Source: Pedobacter schmidteae (GTDB taxonomy: Bacteria; Bacteroidota; Bacteroidia; Sphingobacteriales; Sphingobacteriaceae). Taken from it: 64,000 nucleotides of DNA. The notes under the pieces were generated by a model. That model saw only the letters and a program-made list of their open reading frames with translations. It was not told the origin of the DNA and did not search any database. The translations under genes and the position numbers were made by a program. The DNA is taken from the NCBI RefSeq assembly GCF_900564155.1, contig NZ_LS999839.1, forward strand, positions 5,453,097 to 5,517,096, in the 5' to 3' direction. Each line of letters opens with the position of its first letter. The first letter of the stretch is position 1. Of the stretch, positions 17,237 through 26,369 are shown in pieces.

Positions 17237-18190
17237 ATGTCGGAAAAGATAAACCATTCGGTTCAGCAAAAACGAAAAGCCAAAAGAAAACGGCCTAAAA
17301 AAGATGATTTTTTGTGGAAAGCGATCCTGGAGGACATCTCCGAGGATTTTCTGAGGTTCTTCTTTCCGGATGCAGATCAGCTGTTTGACATGAACAGAAA
17401 ATGTGAGTACCTGGACAAGGAGTTCGATCCTCTTTTTCCGCAGGAAGAAACTGGTGCAGGCAGGGTACGTTATGTAGATAAACTGTTAAAAGTATTTCTG
17501 AAAGATGGAGGAGAGAAATGGATATCGGTGCACGTAGAGGTGCAGCATCAAAGGGGAAAAGAAGATTTTAGCACCCGGATGCTCCGCTACTGGTATCTGA
17601 TGAAAGCCAGGCACAATGTATCCATTACAGCTCTGGCTATTTTAACCGGAAGTAACAAAAGCTTCAGACCGGGGCCCTATGTGGAAGAATATTTAGGCAC
17701 CAGACTTACCTATGAATATAATGTATATAAAATACTGGACCAGCGGGAAGATGAGTTGAAGGCCAATCCAAATCCTTTTGCCCTTGTTATCCTGGTTGCC
17801 TTATCGGCAATCAAACAAAAAAGAGTAAATGACCGGGAGCTGAAAGCCATCAAGCATGAGCTGAACCACGAGCTGCTGAAAAAGAAGCTGGACAGCAGTA
17901 AACATAAAAGTATTGTCAATTTTATTAAGTATTATGTAAATTTTGAAAACCCTAAAATGATGATTACATTTGATAAAGAACTGGAGAAACTATCCGGAAG
18001 AACAACAACTATGGGAACCGAAGAGTACTTATTACAAAAAAGAACCGCTGAGGGTATAGCCGAAGGAGAGGCCAGGGGCCGGCATAAAGAAGCGCTTGAA
18101 ATTGCTGCTGAACTCAAAAAAGAAGGTTTGTCCATTGACTTTATTGTGAGAACAACAAAACTTTCTATCAAAGAGGTTCAGGCATTGTAG
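17237..18190 (+). CDS. Rpn-family PD-(D/E)XK nuclease (recombination-promoting nuclease/putative transposase)
   Basis: A 317-residue protein. After a basic N-terminus (QQKRKAKRKRPKK) comes DDFLWKAILEDISEDFLRFFFP, then D81 in RYVDKLLKVFL and E101-x-Q103 in WISVHVEVQ, which form the PD-(D/E)XK core. RMLRYWYLM and ALAILTG follow, typical of Rpn/YhgA-like proteins. The C-terminal ~60 residues form a charged helix rich in AEGEARG and end in a KEGLSIDFIVRTTKLS helix-turn-helix-like tail. An in-frame Met (259, codon 18011-18013) could start a 59-residue C-terminal protein. The E. coli family has such intragenic inhibitors, and this start is duplicated downstream. The gene probably acts in genome defence or DNA exchange. 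Confidence 0.85.
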   Translation: MSEKINHSVQQKRKAKRKRPKKDDFLWKAILEDISEDFLRFFFPDADQLFDMNRKCEYLDKEFDPLFPQEETGAGRVRYVDKLLKVFLKDGGEKWISVHVEVQHQRGKEDFSTRMLRYWYLMKARHNVSITALAILTGSNKSFRPGPYVEEYLGTRLTYEYNVYKILDQREDELKANPNPFALVILVALSAIKQKRVNDRELKAIKHELNHELLKKKLDSSKHKSIVNFIKYYVNFENPKMMITFDKELEKLSGRTTTMGTEEYLLQKRTAEGIAEGEARGRHKEALEIAAELKKEGLSIDFIVRTTKLSIKEVQAL

Positions 18191-18260
18191 CGCCAGTTTT
18201 TGTTAAAGAACAACAACAACTATGGGCACGGAAGAGTATTTATTGCAAAAAAGAACCGCC
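17998..18260 (+). repeat. Duplicated segment covering the Rpn internal start region
   Basis: Copy A is at 17998 to about 18050 and copy B at 18206-18260. Both read AAGAACAACAAC..., a near-identical start (ATGGG then a Gly-Thr-Glu-Glu-Tyr-Leu-Leu-Gln-Lys-Arg-Thr-Ala block) and AAAAAAGAACCGC. Differences are mostly third-position changes plus a 3-bp CAA expansion in copy B, so protein sequence has been conserved since duplication. Confidence 0.85.
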
Positions 18261-18392
18261 GAAGGCAAAGCCTTGGGCCGTCATGAGGAAGCGCTTGAAA
18301 TTGCCAGAGAAATGCTAGCCGACAACTTTCCGATAGCGCAGATCATCAAATATACCAAGCTTACAAAGTCGGAAATAGAAACGCTCTATTAA
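18222..18392 (+). CDS. Free-standing copy of the Rpn C-terminal segment (candidate small regulatory protein)
   Basis: A 56-residue frame that begins MGTEEYLLQKRTAEG, identical to residues 259-273 of the Rpn protein upstream. It then lacks a six-residue IAEGEA-like block, continues GRHEEALEIA like the parent, and has a diverged tail (NFPIAQIIKYTKLTKSEIETLY). It is in a different frame from the Rpn gene and has its own stop, so it is not a read-through extension. The A-rich upstream sequence matches that of the internal ATG in the parent. It may be a functional inhibitor, analogous to intragenic Rpn small proteins, or the remnant of a second rpn gene that lost its 5' part. Confidence 0.6.
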   Translation: MGTEEYLLQKRTAEGKALGRHEEALEIAREMLADNFPIAQIIKYTKLTKSEIETLY

Positions 18393-18406
18393 CACGGATC
18401 GCTCCG

Positions 18407-19012
18407 TTATTCCTCCTTACCCCTTTTCAGGTATTCCGCATACGTGCGCAACGCCATCCCGATATGTATAGCTACACAGCCATGCGATGCTACCCGCATA
18501 AACAACACATTTTCGGCTTTAAACTGCTTTATCCGTGACCATGCCGGCTGAGTTAAAAGCCAGTTGCGGTGACGGTAATACCCCTCATTCTCTATTCCGA
18601 TGTGTTGTAGCTGCAGGGCCAACTCCGGATAACGTGCCATTAAACCGGTCAGATCAGTATAACCGATAGACAGTACCCTGCCCGGCTCCAGCACTTCGAT
18701 ATAATCGGTAAGCGGTTGCTGATGCAGCAGGCTTGGGCCCGATACTATAAACTCCTGTTTTTTCCAGATGCGGCTACCCCATTTACATTTTTTAACCGGG
18801 CAATAATGGTAAGCATGTACCATGGCGTCGATGGCAAACCAGAGCTAGCCCTCTTCATGCGGGCCAGGTGTTTCCAACTGCTAAAACTTTATGGTGTGGT
18901 GCAGGCGGAATGCCTGGCACAGCTGGGTAAATAACTCTTGCTGATTTTGCTTTTCCAGATTAAAAGCCGGCATCAGGTACCGCGCTATCAGTTCATTTTT
19001 AGTTTCTATCAT
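18407..19012 (-). pseudogene. Crp/Fnr-like regulator interrupted by two in-frame amber codons
   Basis: From the ATG at 19010-19012 one continuous frame runs 201 codons, about the length of Bacteroidota Crp/Fnr-like cNMP-binding regulators. It begins MIETKNELIARYLMPAFNL and is broken by TAG after IKF (about codon 44) and again 13 codons later, before LWFAIDAMVHAY. No frameshift is needed: both interruptions are simple TAG stops. The downstream part keeps the beta-roll pattern (FIVSGPSLLHQQPLTDYIEVLEPG) and a worn C-terminal helix region RVASHGCVAIHIGMALRTYAEYL. A shorter product from the internal ATG at 18823 is conceivable but would lack the first strands. Confidence 0.7.
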
Positions 19013-19178
19013 GATTGCGTTAATTGAGTGCATTAAATGATCGTGTTAATTAAGTATGGCCACAGGATGTTTATCCTCCTATTCCTGTATAACCCGGGCT
19101 TTTACACCCCATTAATTTTCTGTTTGTATATATTGTATTTTATATGTTTTATCAAATTTTTGCCATGCTGAACCCTTA

Positions 19179-19213
19179 AAAAACGGAAGTGCCCCGCAGC
19201 AGCCTCCGTTTTT
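19179..19213 (-). terminator. Terminator-like hairpin after the 19.3-19.9 kb gene pair
   Basis: AAAAACGGA and TCCGTTTTT form a 9-bp A/T-flanked stem with a 17-nt loop, so both strands have a T-run. It lies 110 bp beyond the 3' end of the minus-strand gene at 19323. The rest of 19013-19322 shows no gene. Confidence 0.6.
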
Positions 19214-19322
19214 ACTTACCTAAATTCAACAACGAGAACGCCATTTAATGAACTTAAAATTACCTTCTCAGACAAGGCATAGGAATATTGCGAAGCGGTT
19301 TTCCAGCCTTGGAAGAGAACGG

Positions 19323-19643
19323 TTATTTTAACCTCTGATACAGCTTTTCCAGTGCTACTTTCAAAAACTCCAGCTGCAGCCTTTTCCCCTGGTTGGATTG
19401 CGACATTTCCCGCTCTATTCGGGTAATGAGCTGGTAAAGGGTCAGTTTGCGTTGCTTCAGGTATGCCGGGGCTTCATCCGGATGTAATGCGGTAAAAAGT
19501 TCTGCTTCTTCCCGCAGCTGCCGGCAGCAGTCCAGCACATATAAATCGTCGGGCTGTACCCTGTAAGTACCATTGCGGATACTTTCCAGGATCTCTTCAA
19601 TTACATCAAATTCTGTAGTCATATCATTGGGTTTAGTTAACAT
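19323..19643 (-). CDS. Hypothetical helical protein
   Basis: About 106 residues, not recognised. It is acidic and helical throughout: TEFDVIEEILESIRNG, a middle LYVLDCCRQLREEAELF and a C-terminal LITRIEREMSQSNQGKRLQLEF. There is no signal peptide or membrane segment. Two ATGs (19649 and 19643) are possible; both overlap the end of the upstream winged-helix gene, so the pair is coupled. Its position in the accessory island next to TA and Rpn genes hints at an island-borne partner protein, but the function is unknown. Confidence 0.55.
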   Translation of the reverse strand: MLTKPNDMTTEFDVIEEILESIRNGTYRVQPDDLYVLDCCRQLREEAELFTALHPDEAPAYLKQRKLTLYQLITRIEREMSQSNQGKRLQLEFLKVALEKLYQRLK

Positions 19644-19857
19644 GATCATTAAAAGGCTTTGTTTTCACAAAGCTGAGTTTCCCCGTCGCTTCAATCCATT
19701 TTAGTGTAATGTATCCCTGGTCATGCAGGTGCTGCAAAATCTCCATAGCCTCTTTTTCTTTCAGGCCCATTGCCGACATAAATTCCTGGGTGATGAAGGA
19801 ATCCTTGTTTTTGATAAAGGTCCAGACCCGGGTAGTTATTTTAATATTTTCTTTCAT
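19633..19857 (-). CDS. Small winged-helix-like protein (putative DNA-binding)
   Basis: A 74-residue protein from the ATG at 19857. It reads like a single winged helix: helix VWTFIKNKDSFITQEFMSAM, recognition-like helix EKEAMEILQHLHDQG, and a wing YITLKWIEATGKLSFVKTKP. That resembles MarR/replication-initiator-type domains. It overlaps the next gene (19323-19643). A longer frame to 19902 adds 15 residues but has a less typical N-terminus. The function is inferred only from predicted fold. Confidence 0.55.
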   Translation of the reverse strand: MKENIKITTRVWTFIKNKDSFITQEFMSAMGLKEKEAMEILQHLHDQGYITLKWIEATGKLSFVKTKPFNDHVN

Positions 19858-19953
19858 GATTGCGATTAATTTATTTTGTTGATGCGGGAGGCTGCACACC
19901 ATTACAATACCTCCCGATCAACGGTTTTGGGTGAGAGGGCATTAACCCAAATT

Positions 19954-21294
19954 TTATTTTTTCTCTTTGTAGTCTTTTTCCCTGACCACATACATGTCCA
20001 TTTCTCTTTCTGTCTCTTCTATATCCAGGCCATATTTTTTTAAGGCATTTCGCAATTCGGGAAGGTTGCGAAAGGAATATATCTTTAACACCATATCCAC
20101 CATCATATCATTCGGAATTTTTGTTTCATCGAACACCCATGGAATTCCAGGTACGTTCATATTTAAATGATCAACTAAGCTTGAAAATCGTTCATTAATT
20201 AACTGTTTTAGTTTCCTGCCATCTTCTTCTAAATTCCTATCAGATTCTTTACCTTTTGTGATCAACAAACGATCATCATGGGATATCCTTTTCAAAACCC
20301 ACACTTTTTGCTTGCTTTTTTCTTTCCAGGCTTTTATTCCAATTACGTCGAGCCAGTTGGTTAAGTCCCGCTTAACAAAATTTCGAATTTCTTCCCCGGA
20401 TAAGTTGAAGGGTAAAGTATAGGAATAAGTATAGGTGTTTTGTTTAGTCCATTCTGTCGAGTACTTATCTTTCGGCACATACCTTCCCGGATCATTAACC
20501 CTGAATATAAGGTGTTTGGGACGGTTGACATCTATATCTCCTGTTCCCTGACCATTTAAAGAGTAATCAATAAATTTAAGTAACGTCGAGTTAAAATGAT
20601 TTCTGGTTATTGTTCCTGCAGCACTATCTGTCAATAACCAATCTTTACCGTCAACACCCTCTATACAACCGGTAAATACAGAAGCGTAAATTCCTTTAGT
20701 TATGTTTACTTTATCTCGTTTAACAAAGAGTGGTTTGGAATAATCGAACTCAAAAACATCCTGCTTTACCGGCCAGTCAATATTTTCCCCATTTAACACT
20801 TTCTGAATATTCGAAGCCGTAACGTAGTCTGTACCAGTAATGGCTTTTACAATACCATCACTGCCAATCCAAGCTACATGGGAGATGATCTGATATGGGA
20901 ATAGTTTCTTCAGGTTCTGCCCGCCAACAACTACCGGAAGTTTTAGGTTCTTCAGGTATTTGTTCCTTTTTAAATTAGTCCATACTGCATCTTCTTTCTC
21001 GTAGTTCGTAACTGTAAAAACCTGCATTTTATCTCCAAACAACCGCTGCAAACTATCAATTTTAGGCAGCGCCTCAACGCAACTACCGCAGGTAGTGGCG
21101 AAAAAATCAATCAGCACCAGCTTACCTTTGTAATCAAAAATATCTGCAGAAATATTTTTGTAATTAATTATTTTATCTATTTGAGTTGAAGGCACCTTGT
21201 CTCCTACAGAAAGTCCTTTAGTTTGTGCACAAAGATGGCCGGCAATCAGTAAAAAAGTAGCCATGGCAATGCCAATTGATCTTTTCATCATCAT
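19954..21294 (-). CDS. TlpA-like thioredoxin fused to a DUF3738-like domain
   Basis: A 446-residue exported protein. A signal peptide precedes LCAQ (about residue 24). A TlpA/AhpC-like thioredoxin domain (about 28-170) carries the redox pair CGSC (C69, C72) in FFATTCGSCVEALP. The C-terminal ~100 residues (SLVDHLNMNVPGIPWVFDET..., then ELRNALKKYGLDIEETERE ending DMYVVRE) match the DUF3738 pattern. It is the last gene after susD in the minus-strand uptake operon, where TlpA proteins are frequent in Pedobacter; the periplasmic substrate is unknown. Confidence 0.8.
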   Translation of the reverse strand: MMMKRSIGIAMATFLLIAGHLCAQTKGLSVGDKVPSTQIDKIINYKNISADIFDYKGKLVLIDFFATTCGSCVEALPKIDSLQRLFGDKMQVFTVTNYEKEDAVWTNLKRNKYLKNLKLPVVVGGQNLKKLFPYQIISHVAWIGSDGIVKAITGTDYVTASNIQKVLNGENIDWPVKQDVFEFDYSKPLFVKRDKVNITKGIYASVFTGCIEGVDGKDWLLTDSAAGTITRNHFNSTLLKFIDYSLNGQGTGDIDVNRPKHLIFRVNDPGRYVPKDKYSTEWTKQNTYTYSYTLPFNLSGEEIRNFVKRDLTNWLDVIGIKAWKEKSKQKVWVLKRISHDDRLLITKGKESDRNLEEDGRKLKQLINERFSSLVDHLNMNVPGIPWVFDETKIPNDMMVDMVLKIYSFRNLPELRNALKKYGLDIEETEREMDMYVVREKDYKEKK

Positions 21295-21368
21295 ATTTAT
21301 ATTAAAATTCTAATTAAATTATCTCTCATTTTGCGGAATGCCTGTCATATTGATTACACTCTGCGGTA

Positions 21369-22670
21369 TCAATAAAGCATACCTTGGGTCATTTGGGGCA
21401 GAGTATAAGTCTGTCCATTAACTATACGCCTAAGTGTTACAGCAAACCGGGGATCTTTGTTCAGTCTTTTCAGGTCAGACCAACGCGTTCCTCTATAGAT
21501 GAGTTCCTTTTTACGTTCATTTAAGGTCTGTACAAGGGCATCATCAAGATCTGTAGCTGTAAAGTCCACAAACATATTCTTTTTCCACCTGTGTTTTAAT
21601 AGGGTATTTAAATCCTGCATGGCTTTGGTTTTATCTCCTAACCTGGCATAACATTCTGCCCTGATCAGGTAAATTTCATCTCTTGCAATACCTTGGAAGA
21701 TCGGCCAGGCAGAAGCTGTATAAGAACCTTTAAACCCAAAACCTTCACCATCATATTTATAAAATAAACAAGATTTTCTAAGATCATTTTCCTGATAAGA
21801 ATTGTAGAACAAAGGGTTGATCATTTCATAAGATGCCCCTAATAGTGTGCCTCCGCCACTTGTTGCATAAAAAATAATTTCCTCATTCGAACCGAATAAA
21901 GGGAAAGGAATATTTGATTGAGCATCAATTAGATTGTAGTCGATCAATTTATTCGATAGTTGCAGACAAGACTCAGCATTATTTTTTGCATTGTTATAAT
22001 CCCCAATTTGCAAATATACCCGTGCCAATAACCCAAAGGCCGCTGCCTGACCGGGGCGTGTTTTATAGGCTGGATTACTCTGCAATAGTGATGCAGCTTC
22101 TTGCAAATCTTTGATGATCTGATCGTAGCATTGTTTTACCGAACTCCTAACTGTCCGGTTATTATAATCGCCATTTAACCGAAGTGCGATTCCCGGATCA
22201 TTGGCTGCGGTGTTCGGGTCAAATTGTTTGGCATACATCTGAAGAAGCTGGTAAAAAATATGACTTCGATGAAACAGTGCCTCGCCTTTTATATTATTCC
22301 ATTCTGCTTCCTGCCCCTTAGCAGATATCTTTTTAAGATGATCCAAAATTGTGTTTGCATACAAAATCGTTCTATAAAGGAGTTCCCAATCGTTAACATT
22401 TTCAGCGTTCCTATCCCATACATAAATATCCGTATAATTCTTAGGCTGTGTATTCAAGAAATTATCTGAGAATAGATATTCATCTGCACTTTCATTATTA
22501 AACGACCCTACAATATTCATCATCCCAACATTATCTAAAATTGCTCTGAGGTCTTCCAATTTGTTGGGAATGGCTAGTGTAGAATCTGATTTAATATCCA
22601 GGTATTTTTTACAAGCTGTTAAACTTACCGTTGCAATACAAAGCATTACAATTGTTGCTTTTAAATTCAT
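21369..22670 (-). CDS. SusD/RagB-like outer-membrane nutrient-binding lipoprotein
   Basis: A 433-residue protein with a lipoprotein signal ending in LTAC (C20). It has TPR-like helices typical of SusD: YANTILDHLKKI, AEWNNIKGEALFHRSHIFYQL, GQAAAFGLLARVYLQIGDY, and near the end DEIYLIRAECYARLGDKTKAM and LNERKKELIYRGTRWSDLKR. It would cap the SusC barrel encoded 18 bp upstream and bind the ligand at the cell surface. The ligand class cannot be told: there are no carbohydrate-active enzymes in this locus. Confidence 0.93.
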   Translation of the reverse strand: MNLKATIVMLCIATVSLTACKKYLDIKSDSTLAIPNKLEDLRAILDNVGMMNIVGSFNNESADEYLFSDNFLNTQPKNYTDIYVWDRNAENVNDWELLYRTILYANTILDHLKKISAKGQEAEWNNIKGEALFHRSHIFYQLLQMYAKQFDPNTAANDPGIALRLNGDYNNRTVRSSVKQCYDQIIKDLQEAASLLQSNPAYKTRPGQAAAFGLLARVYLQIGDYNNAKNNAESCLQLSNKLIDYNLIDAQSNIPFPLFGSNEEIIFYATSGGGTLLGASYEMINPLFYNSYQENDLRKSCLFYKYDGEGFGFKGSYTASAWPIFQGIARDEIYLIRAECYARLGDKTKAMQDLNTLLKHRWKKNMFVDFTATDLDDALVQTLNERKKELIYRGTRWSDLKRLNKDPRFAVTLRRIVNGQTYTLPQMTQGMLY

Positions 22671-22687
22671 TTTGATTAGATTAAAAA

Positions 22688-25600
22688 TTAAAACCCAAAT
22701 TTTGCACCTATGGTAATATTCCTTAATGGAGGAAAGTAGGCATTCCCAAGATCATAATCGGGATCCAATCCTTGCTTATTTGCACGCCACAAAATTCCTA
22801 TATTATCTACCATTGAATAAAACTCAAAACTTTTCATACCTAGTCCATTCAACTGCCTGTTAGCTAAAGCATAACTTAACCGGATTGATTTTAACCGTAT
22901 GTGATCACCAGGAAGTACATTGACTGAGGACAACGAATAAAAAGTATCTCTGCTGGGATCATTTGCGGGGAAGATCATCGAAGGGATATTAGTGATTTTT
23001 TCATCGCCAGATCCCTGCCAGCGCTTTTCATAATCACGATGCATTACGCCTTGATTTACTAAATCTTGATAAGAAATTGAATTTTTAAAGAAATAATAGC
23101 CAAAACGGTAGGAAAGGTTAATCAGCATAGAAAGCCCTTTATAGCTGAATGTATTGTTCAGATTTCCGGAATAACGGGGAAGGGCTGAGCCATGATAAAC
23201 AAAATCAGGATTATTATCAATTGTTTGCTGAAAAATAGCCCTATAATCCATACTTGTCTGCTTATTCAATACCCCTATCGGGTTGCCATTATTTGGATCC
23301 AACCCCTTAAATGGTAAGCTGTAAATACCATTAAGATCGAATCCCTTTAGGGGATACGATGTCCTGTGGCCAACAATATAACCAATGGAAAGCCCAGCAT
23401 CGTCACGAAGATACTCGCTCACTTTGTTTGTATTATAGGCCACCAATAAATTTGTTTGCCACTTAAATTCACTATTCAGATTTACGGTATTTAAGGAAAG
23501 ATCGAAGCCTTTGCCGATCATGGTGGCATTGTTCCTGTCAACGCTTTGAACTCCAGTTGTAATGTCCGTTGGAGCTGAGAAAATTAAATTGGAAGACTTC
23601 TTATGATAAACGTCAAAACTCCCGGCAATTCTGTTCTCCAATAAACTAAAATCTATGGCGAAATTTAATTGCCTTACGCTTTCCCAGCTTAAGCTTGGAT
23701 CACCGGATTTATTTAAAAAGGCATAGGGTTCATTTATTAGATTTCTACCAGTTTCGTAAAGACTGATTAATGTATAAGGAGAAATCGAATTGTTCACATT
23801 TCCCTGGTACCCATAGGCTGCCCGTAGTCGCAAGCTTGGTGCAGCTTTCAAATGATAAAAAGGTTCGTTGGAAATGTTCCAGCCAGCGCCTACAGACCAG
23901 AGTGGCTTCCATTTGTTATTGATATCAACTCCAAATAAATTGGCCGCATCACTCCTGGCACTTGCTGATAAGGTATATCTATTGGCATAAGTATATGCCA
24001 TATTTCCAAAAAAGGACACAAATCGATTTGTAAACTTGGAGTTACTATGGTTAGAAGGAATTCTATTATATCCGGTCCCTGGATATAAAGGGAAAAAAGT
24101 GATTTCATCAACCAGGCTAGCGGATAAAGTTTCTTGATTAAATCCGAAAACGCTATTCCTGGATGATAAATTTTGCGCCTCACTTATTTCAGCACCCAAT
24201 AAACCTATAATCTGGTGCTTGTCTTTCCATTCTCTATTAAAATTTAGCTGGGCCCGGCCTTTATGTGAATTGAGCTCATCATTAAATTTAAATAAAATCC
24301 CTCCTAAGGGCAGATTATATTTAATGTCATCCCGCTGAATTTGAGTAAAGAGGTTGATTTGATTGCGGGTTAAATAAGTATTTTGATCATTGTACCTTTG
24401 ATTAATACCGTTAGCATGTTCATATTGGTAATTTAACTGCAAATCGAACCAATTGGTGAATTTATATTGTGTGGTAAAGTTTAGCAGAATGTCTTGCCGT
24501 TTTCCTGTATTGTCTGCATAATTCAATTCATCCAGTGGCCTGTATTTCCAATCCAGCAACTTGCCATTCCCGGCGGTATCAATATACCCTGTGCGGTAGT
24601 CATGAGCTAAAACCAATGCACTTCCATTGGCATCTGCAAGTTGTGCATAGGGATACAATTTCCTATTCATGGCAAAACCGTTTAAGTCATAAGAACCGCC
24701 ATCAATTGCACCAGGGCTGTTATTTTTGCTTGAACTGTTGGTGTAGGTAATATCAATGTTTAGTTCCAGGTTTTTTACCGGGCTAAGTGTAGTATTTGAA
24801 TTTAAGGTAATGCGCTGCGATTCATTACCAATCAAACTGGCTGGATTTCTGTCAAAACCTCCCGAAAAGCTGTATTTGGCTTTTTCGCTTCCCCCGCTTA
24901 AATTTAATCCATATTGCTGGTTAACAGCTGTTCTGTAAATGTATTTATTAAAATCATTCCTTACATCCAGCTTCCTTAAAGCATCAATTTGTGCATTCGC
25001 TTCTGTTGCAGATAATTTCCCGGATCGTTGTTGTTCCAGTATTTCTACCACTGGTGTTAATGGAGGTTTATAATAAGTGTCTTCAATTGCACCATTGTAA
25101 AAGCCTTTCTCAAATAAAAACTTCTCTAAATCAATGAAATCAGCAGAAGACATTCTTGGGTAGTGAAAAAGATCAGGCTTAGCAAAAATGTTGAAGTTGC
25201 TGTTTACCGTAATCTGTGTATATTGGTTGTATTTTCCCTGTTTGGTAGTAATTACAATTACCCCATTGCCAGCCCTGGCACCCCATATAGATGCTGCTGC
25301 CGCATCTTTTAAAATGGTAATATTTTCAACATCATTTGGGTTGATGTTATTGATGTCTCCATCGTATGGGAAATTGTTCAAGATGATCAATGGGGCCTTA
25401 ATAGATGATGTAAAAGTACTTGGTCCCCTTACACTAATGTCATTAGGGCTGATTGTATTCTGATCAGGACTTTGGTACCTTCTGTCAAACAGCACTGCCG
25501 TGGTTACGCCCTCAAGCCTGCTCAGAATATCGGGGCCTGCTCTTCTGTTTAATTGCTCGTTGTTAATTACCTCATAAGAACCGGCCACCTGGTTAGGTGA

Positions 25601-26269
25601 TAATTTCTGGTACCCGGTGTTTATGGCAACTTCCTGCAATTGCACCTGTTTGGTACGCACATTTACATTCAGTTCTTTCTTTCCGTTTATTTTTACTTCG
25701 TAGGTTTCAATAGCAATCCCACTAAACACCAGCGTAGCTTTCTCATCTACATTATTTAAAAAGAACTCCCCTTTGGCATTCGTTGTTGTGCCTCTGTTTG
25801 TTCCTTTAACTGCAACAGTTATTCCTTCCAGCGCCTCGCCCTTTTCATTGTGTACCACGCCACGAATGTCAATAGCAGCCCAGCGCTCAGCCAGGCTTTC
25901 CAGAAAGGAAGGCTCCTTCTCCTTCACTATGATTGTTTTTTCGGCAAGTGTATAGGTAAATGGCTGCTCCGAAAAGCATATTTTTAAAGCATGTTCCAAG
26001 CTGGCATCTTTAACAGCTATACTTACAGGTTTTGCGGTTTTTAACAGATCGCGGTTAAATAAAAAATCGTATCCGCTTTGCTGCCGTATCTGGTCAAAAA
26101 TCTTTTCAATGGGCGCATTCCGCTCCTTCAGCGATATCTGCTGGGCAAAAGTGCCTGCACTTACCTGCAAAATGGTTGCCATCAATAAAACGGTGGTTAG
26201 TCGCATCATCAGCAATATTTTATAGGCATAGCCCGGAGGTATACCTAGTCTGGTATAAATTTTATACAT
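22688..26269 (-). CDS. SusC/RagA TonB-dependent transporter with STN signalling domain
   Basis: A 1193-residue outer-membrane receptor. After a signal peptide (cut near TFAQQ) comes an STN domain (about 48-112; YDFLFNRDLL, then LEHALKICFSEQPFTYTL), which transmits occupancy to an anti-sigma factor. It is followed by a carboxypeptidase-like beta-sandwich (IRGVVHNEKGEALEGITVAV), a plug domain (DVENITILKDAAAASIWG) and a beta-barrel ending FGAKFGF-like in ITIGAKFGF. The first 20 residues (MYKIYTRLGIPPGY) are an extension common in such Pedobacter genes. Together with FecR and the ECF sigma upstream it forms a classic trans-envelope signalling unit. Confidence 0.95.
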   Translation of the reverse strand: MYKIYTRLGIPPGYAYKILLMMRLTTVLLMATILQVSAGTFAQQISLKERNAPIEKIFDQIRQQSGYDFLFNRDLLKTAKPVSIAVKDASLEHALKICFSEQPFTYTLAEKTIIVKEKEPSFLESLAERWAAIDIRGVVHNEKGEALEGITVAVKGTNRGTTTNAKGEFFLNNVDEKATLVFSGIAIETYEVKINGKKELNVNVRTKQVQLQEVAINTGYQKLSPNQVAGSYEVINNEQLNRRAGPDILSRLEGVTTAVLFDRRYQSPDQNTISPNDISVRGPSTFTSSIKAPLIILNNFPYDGDINNINPNDVENITILKDAAAASIWGARAGNGVIVITTKQGKYNQYTQITVNSNFNIFAKPDLFHYPRMSSADFIDLEKFLFEKGFYNGAIEDTYYKPPLTPVVEILEQQRSGKLSATEANAQIDALRKLDVRNDFNKYIYRTAVNQQYGLNLSGGSEKAKYSFSGGFDRNPASLIGNESQRITLNSNTTLSPVKNLELNIDITYTNSSSKNNSPGAIDGGSYDLNGFAMNRKLYPYAQLADANGSALVLAHDYRTGYIDTAGNGKLLDWKYRPLDELNYADNTGKRQDILLNFTTQYKFTNWFDLQLNYQYEHANGINQRYNDQNTYLTRNQINLFTQIQRDDIKYNLPLGGILFKFNDELNSHKGRAQLNFNREWKDKHQIIGLLGAEISEAQNLSSRNSVFGFNQETLSASLVDEITFFPLYPGTGYNRIPSNHSNSKFTNRFVSFFGNMAYTYANRYTLSASARSDAANLFGVDINNKWKPLWSVGAGWNISNEPFYHLKAAPSLRLRAAYGYQGNVNNSISPYTLISLYETGRNLINEPYAFLNKSGDPSLSWESVRQLNFAIDFSLLENRIAGSFDVYHKKSSNLIFSAPTDITTGVQSVDRNNATMIGKGFDLSLNTVNLNSEFKWQTNLLVAYNTNKVSEYLRDDAGLSIGYIVGHRTSYPLKGFDLNGIYSLPFKGLDPNNGNPIGVLNKQTSMDYRAIFQQTIDNNPDFVYHGSALPRYSGNLNNTFSYKGLSMLINLSYRFGYYFFKNSISYQDLVNQGVMHRDYEKRWQGSGDEKITNIPSMIFPANDPSRDTFYSLSSVNVLPGDHIRLKSIRLSYALANRQLNGLGMKSFEFYSMVDNIGILWRANKQGLDPDYDLGNAYFPPLRNITIGAKFGF

Positions 26270-26328
26270 TTGGTTTGGTTGTTAGTTGATACTGTTGTCG
26301 AAAATAATATTAGCGTTAATAACCATCC

Positions 26329-26357
26329 GGCCAGAGATGTTAGTCGCATTTCTGGCC
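26329..26357. other. Stem-loop between fecR and susC
   Basis: GGCCAGAGATG and CATTTCTGGCC form an 11-bp stem with a 7-nt loop. The T-run follows on the plus strand, where no gene needs it; for the minus-strand operon it lies between fecR and susC with no downstream T-run. It may be a processing or attenuation structure that sets fecR and susC to different levels. Confidence 0.5.
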
Positions 26358-26369
26358 TTTTTTATGTTG

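Noticed and set aside
18407..19012. Programmed amber read-through or pyrrolysine-like recoding in the Crp/Fnr-like gene
   Set aside because: No suppressor system is visible and neither TAG is at a catalytic or otherwise special position; decay is the simpler explanation.
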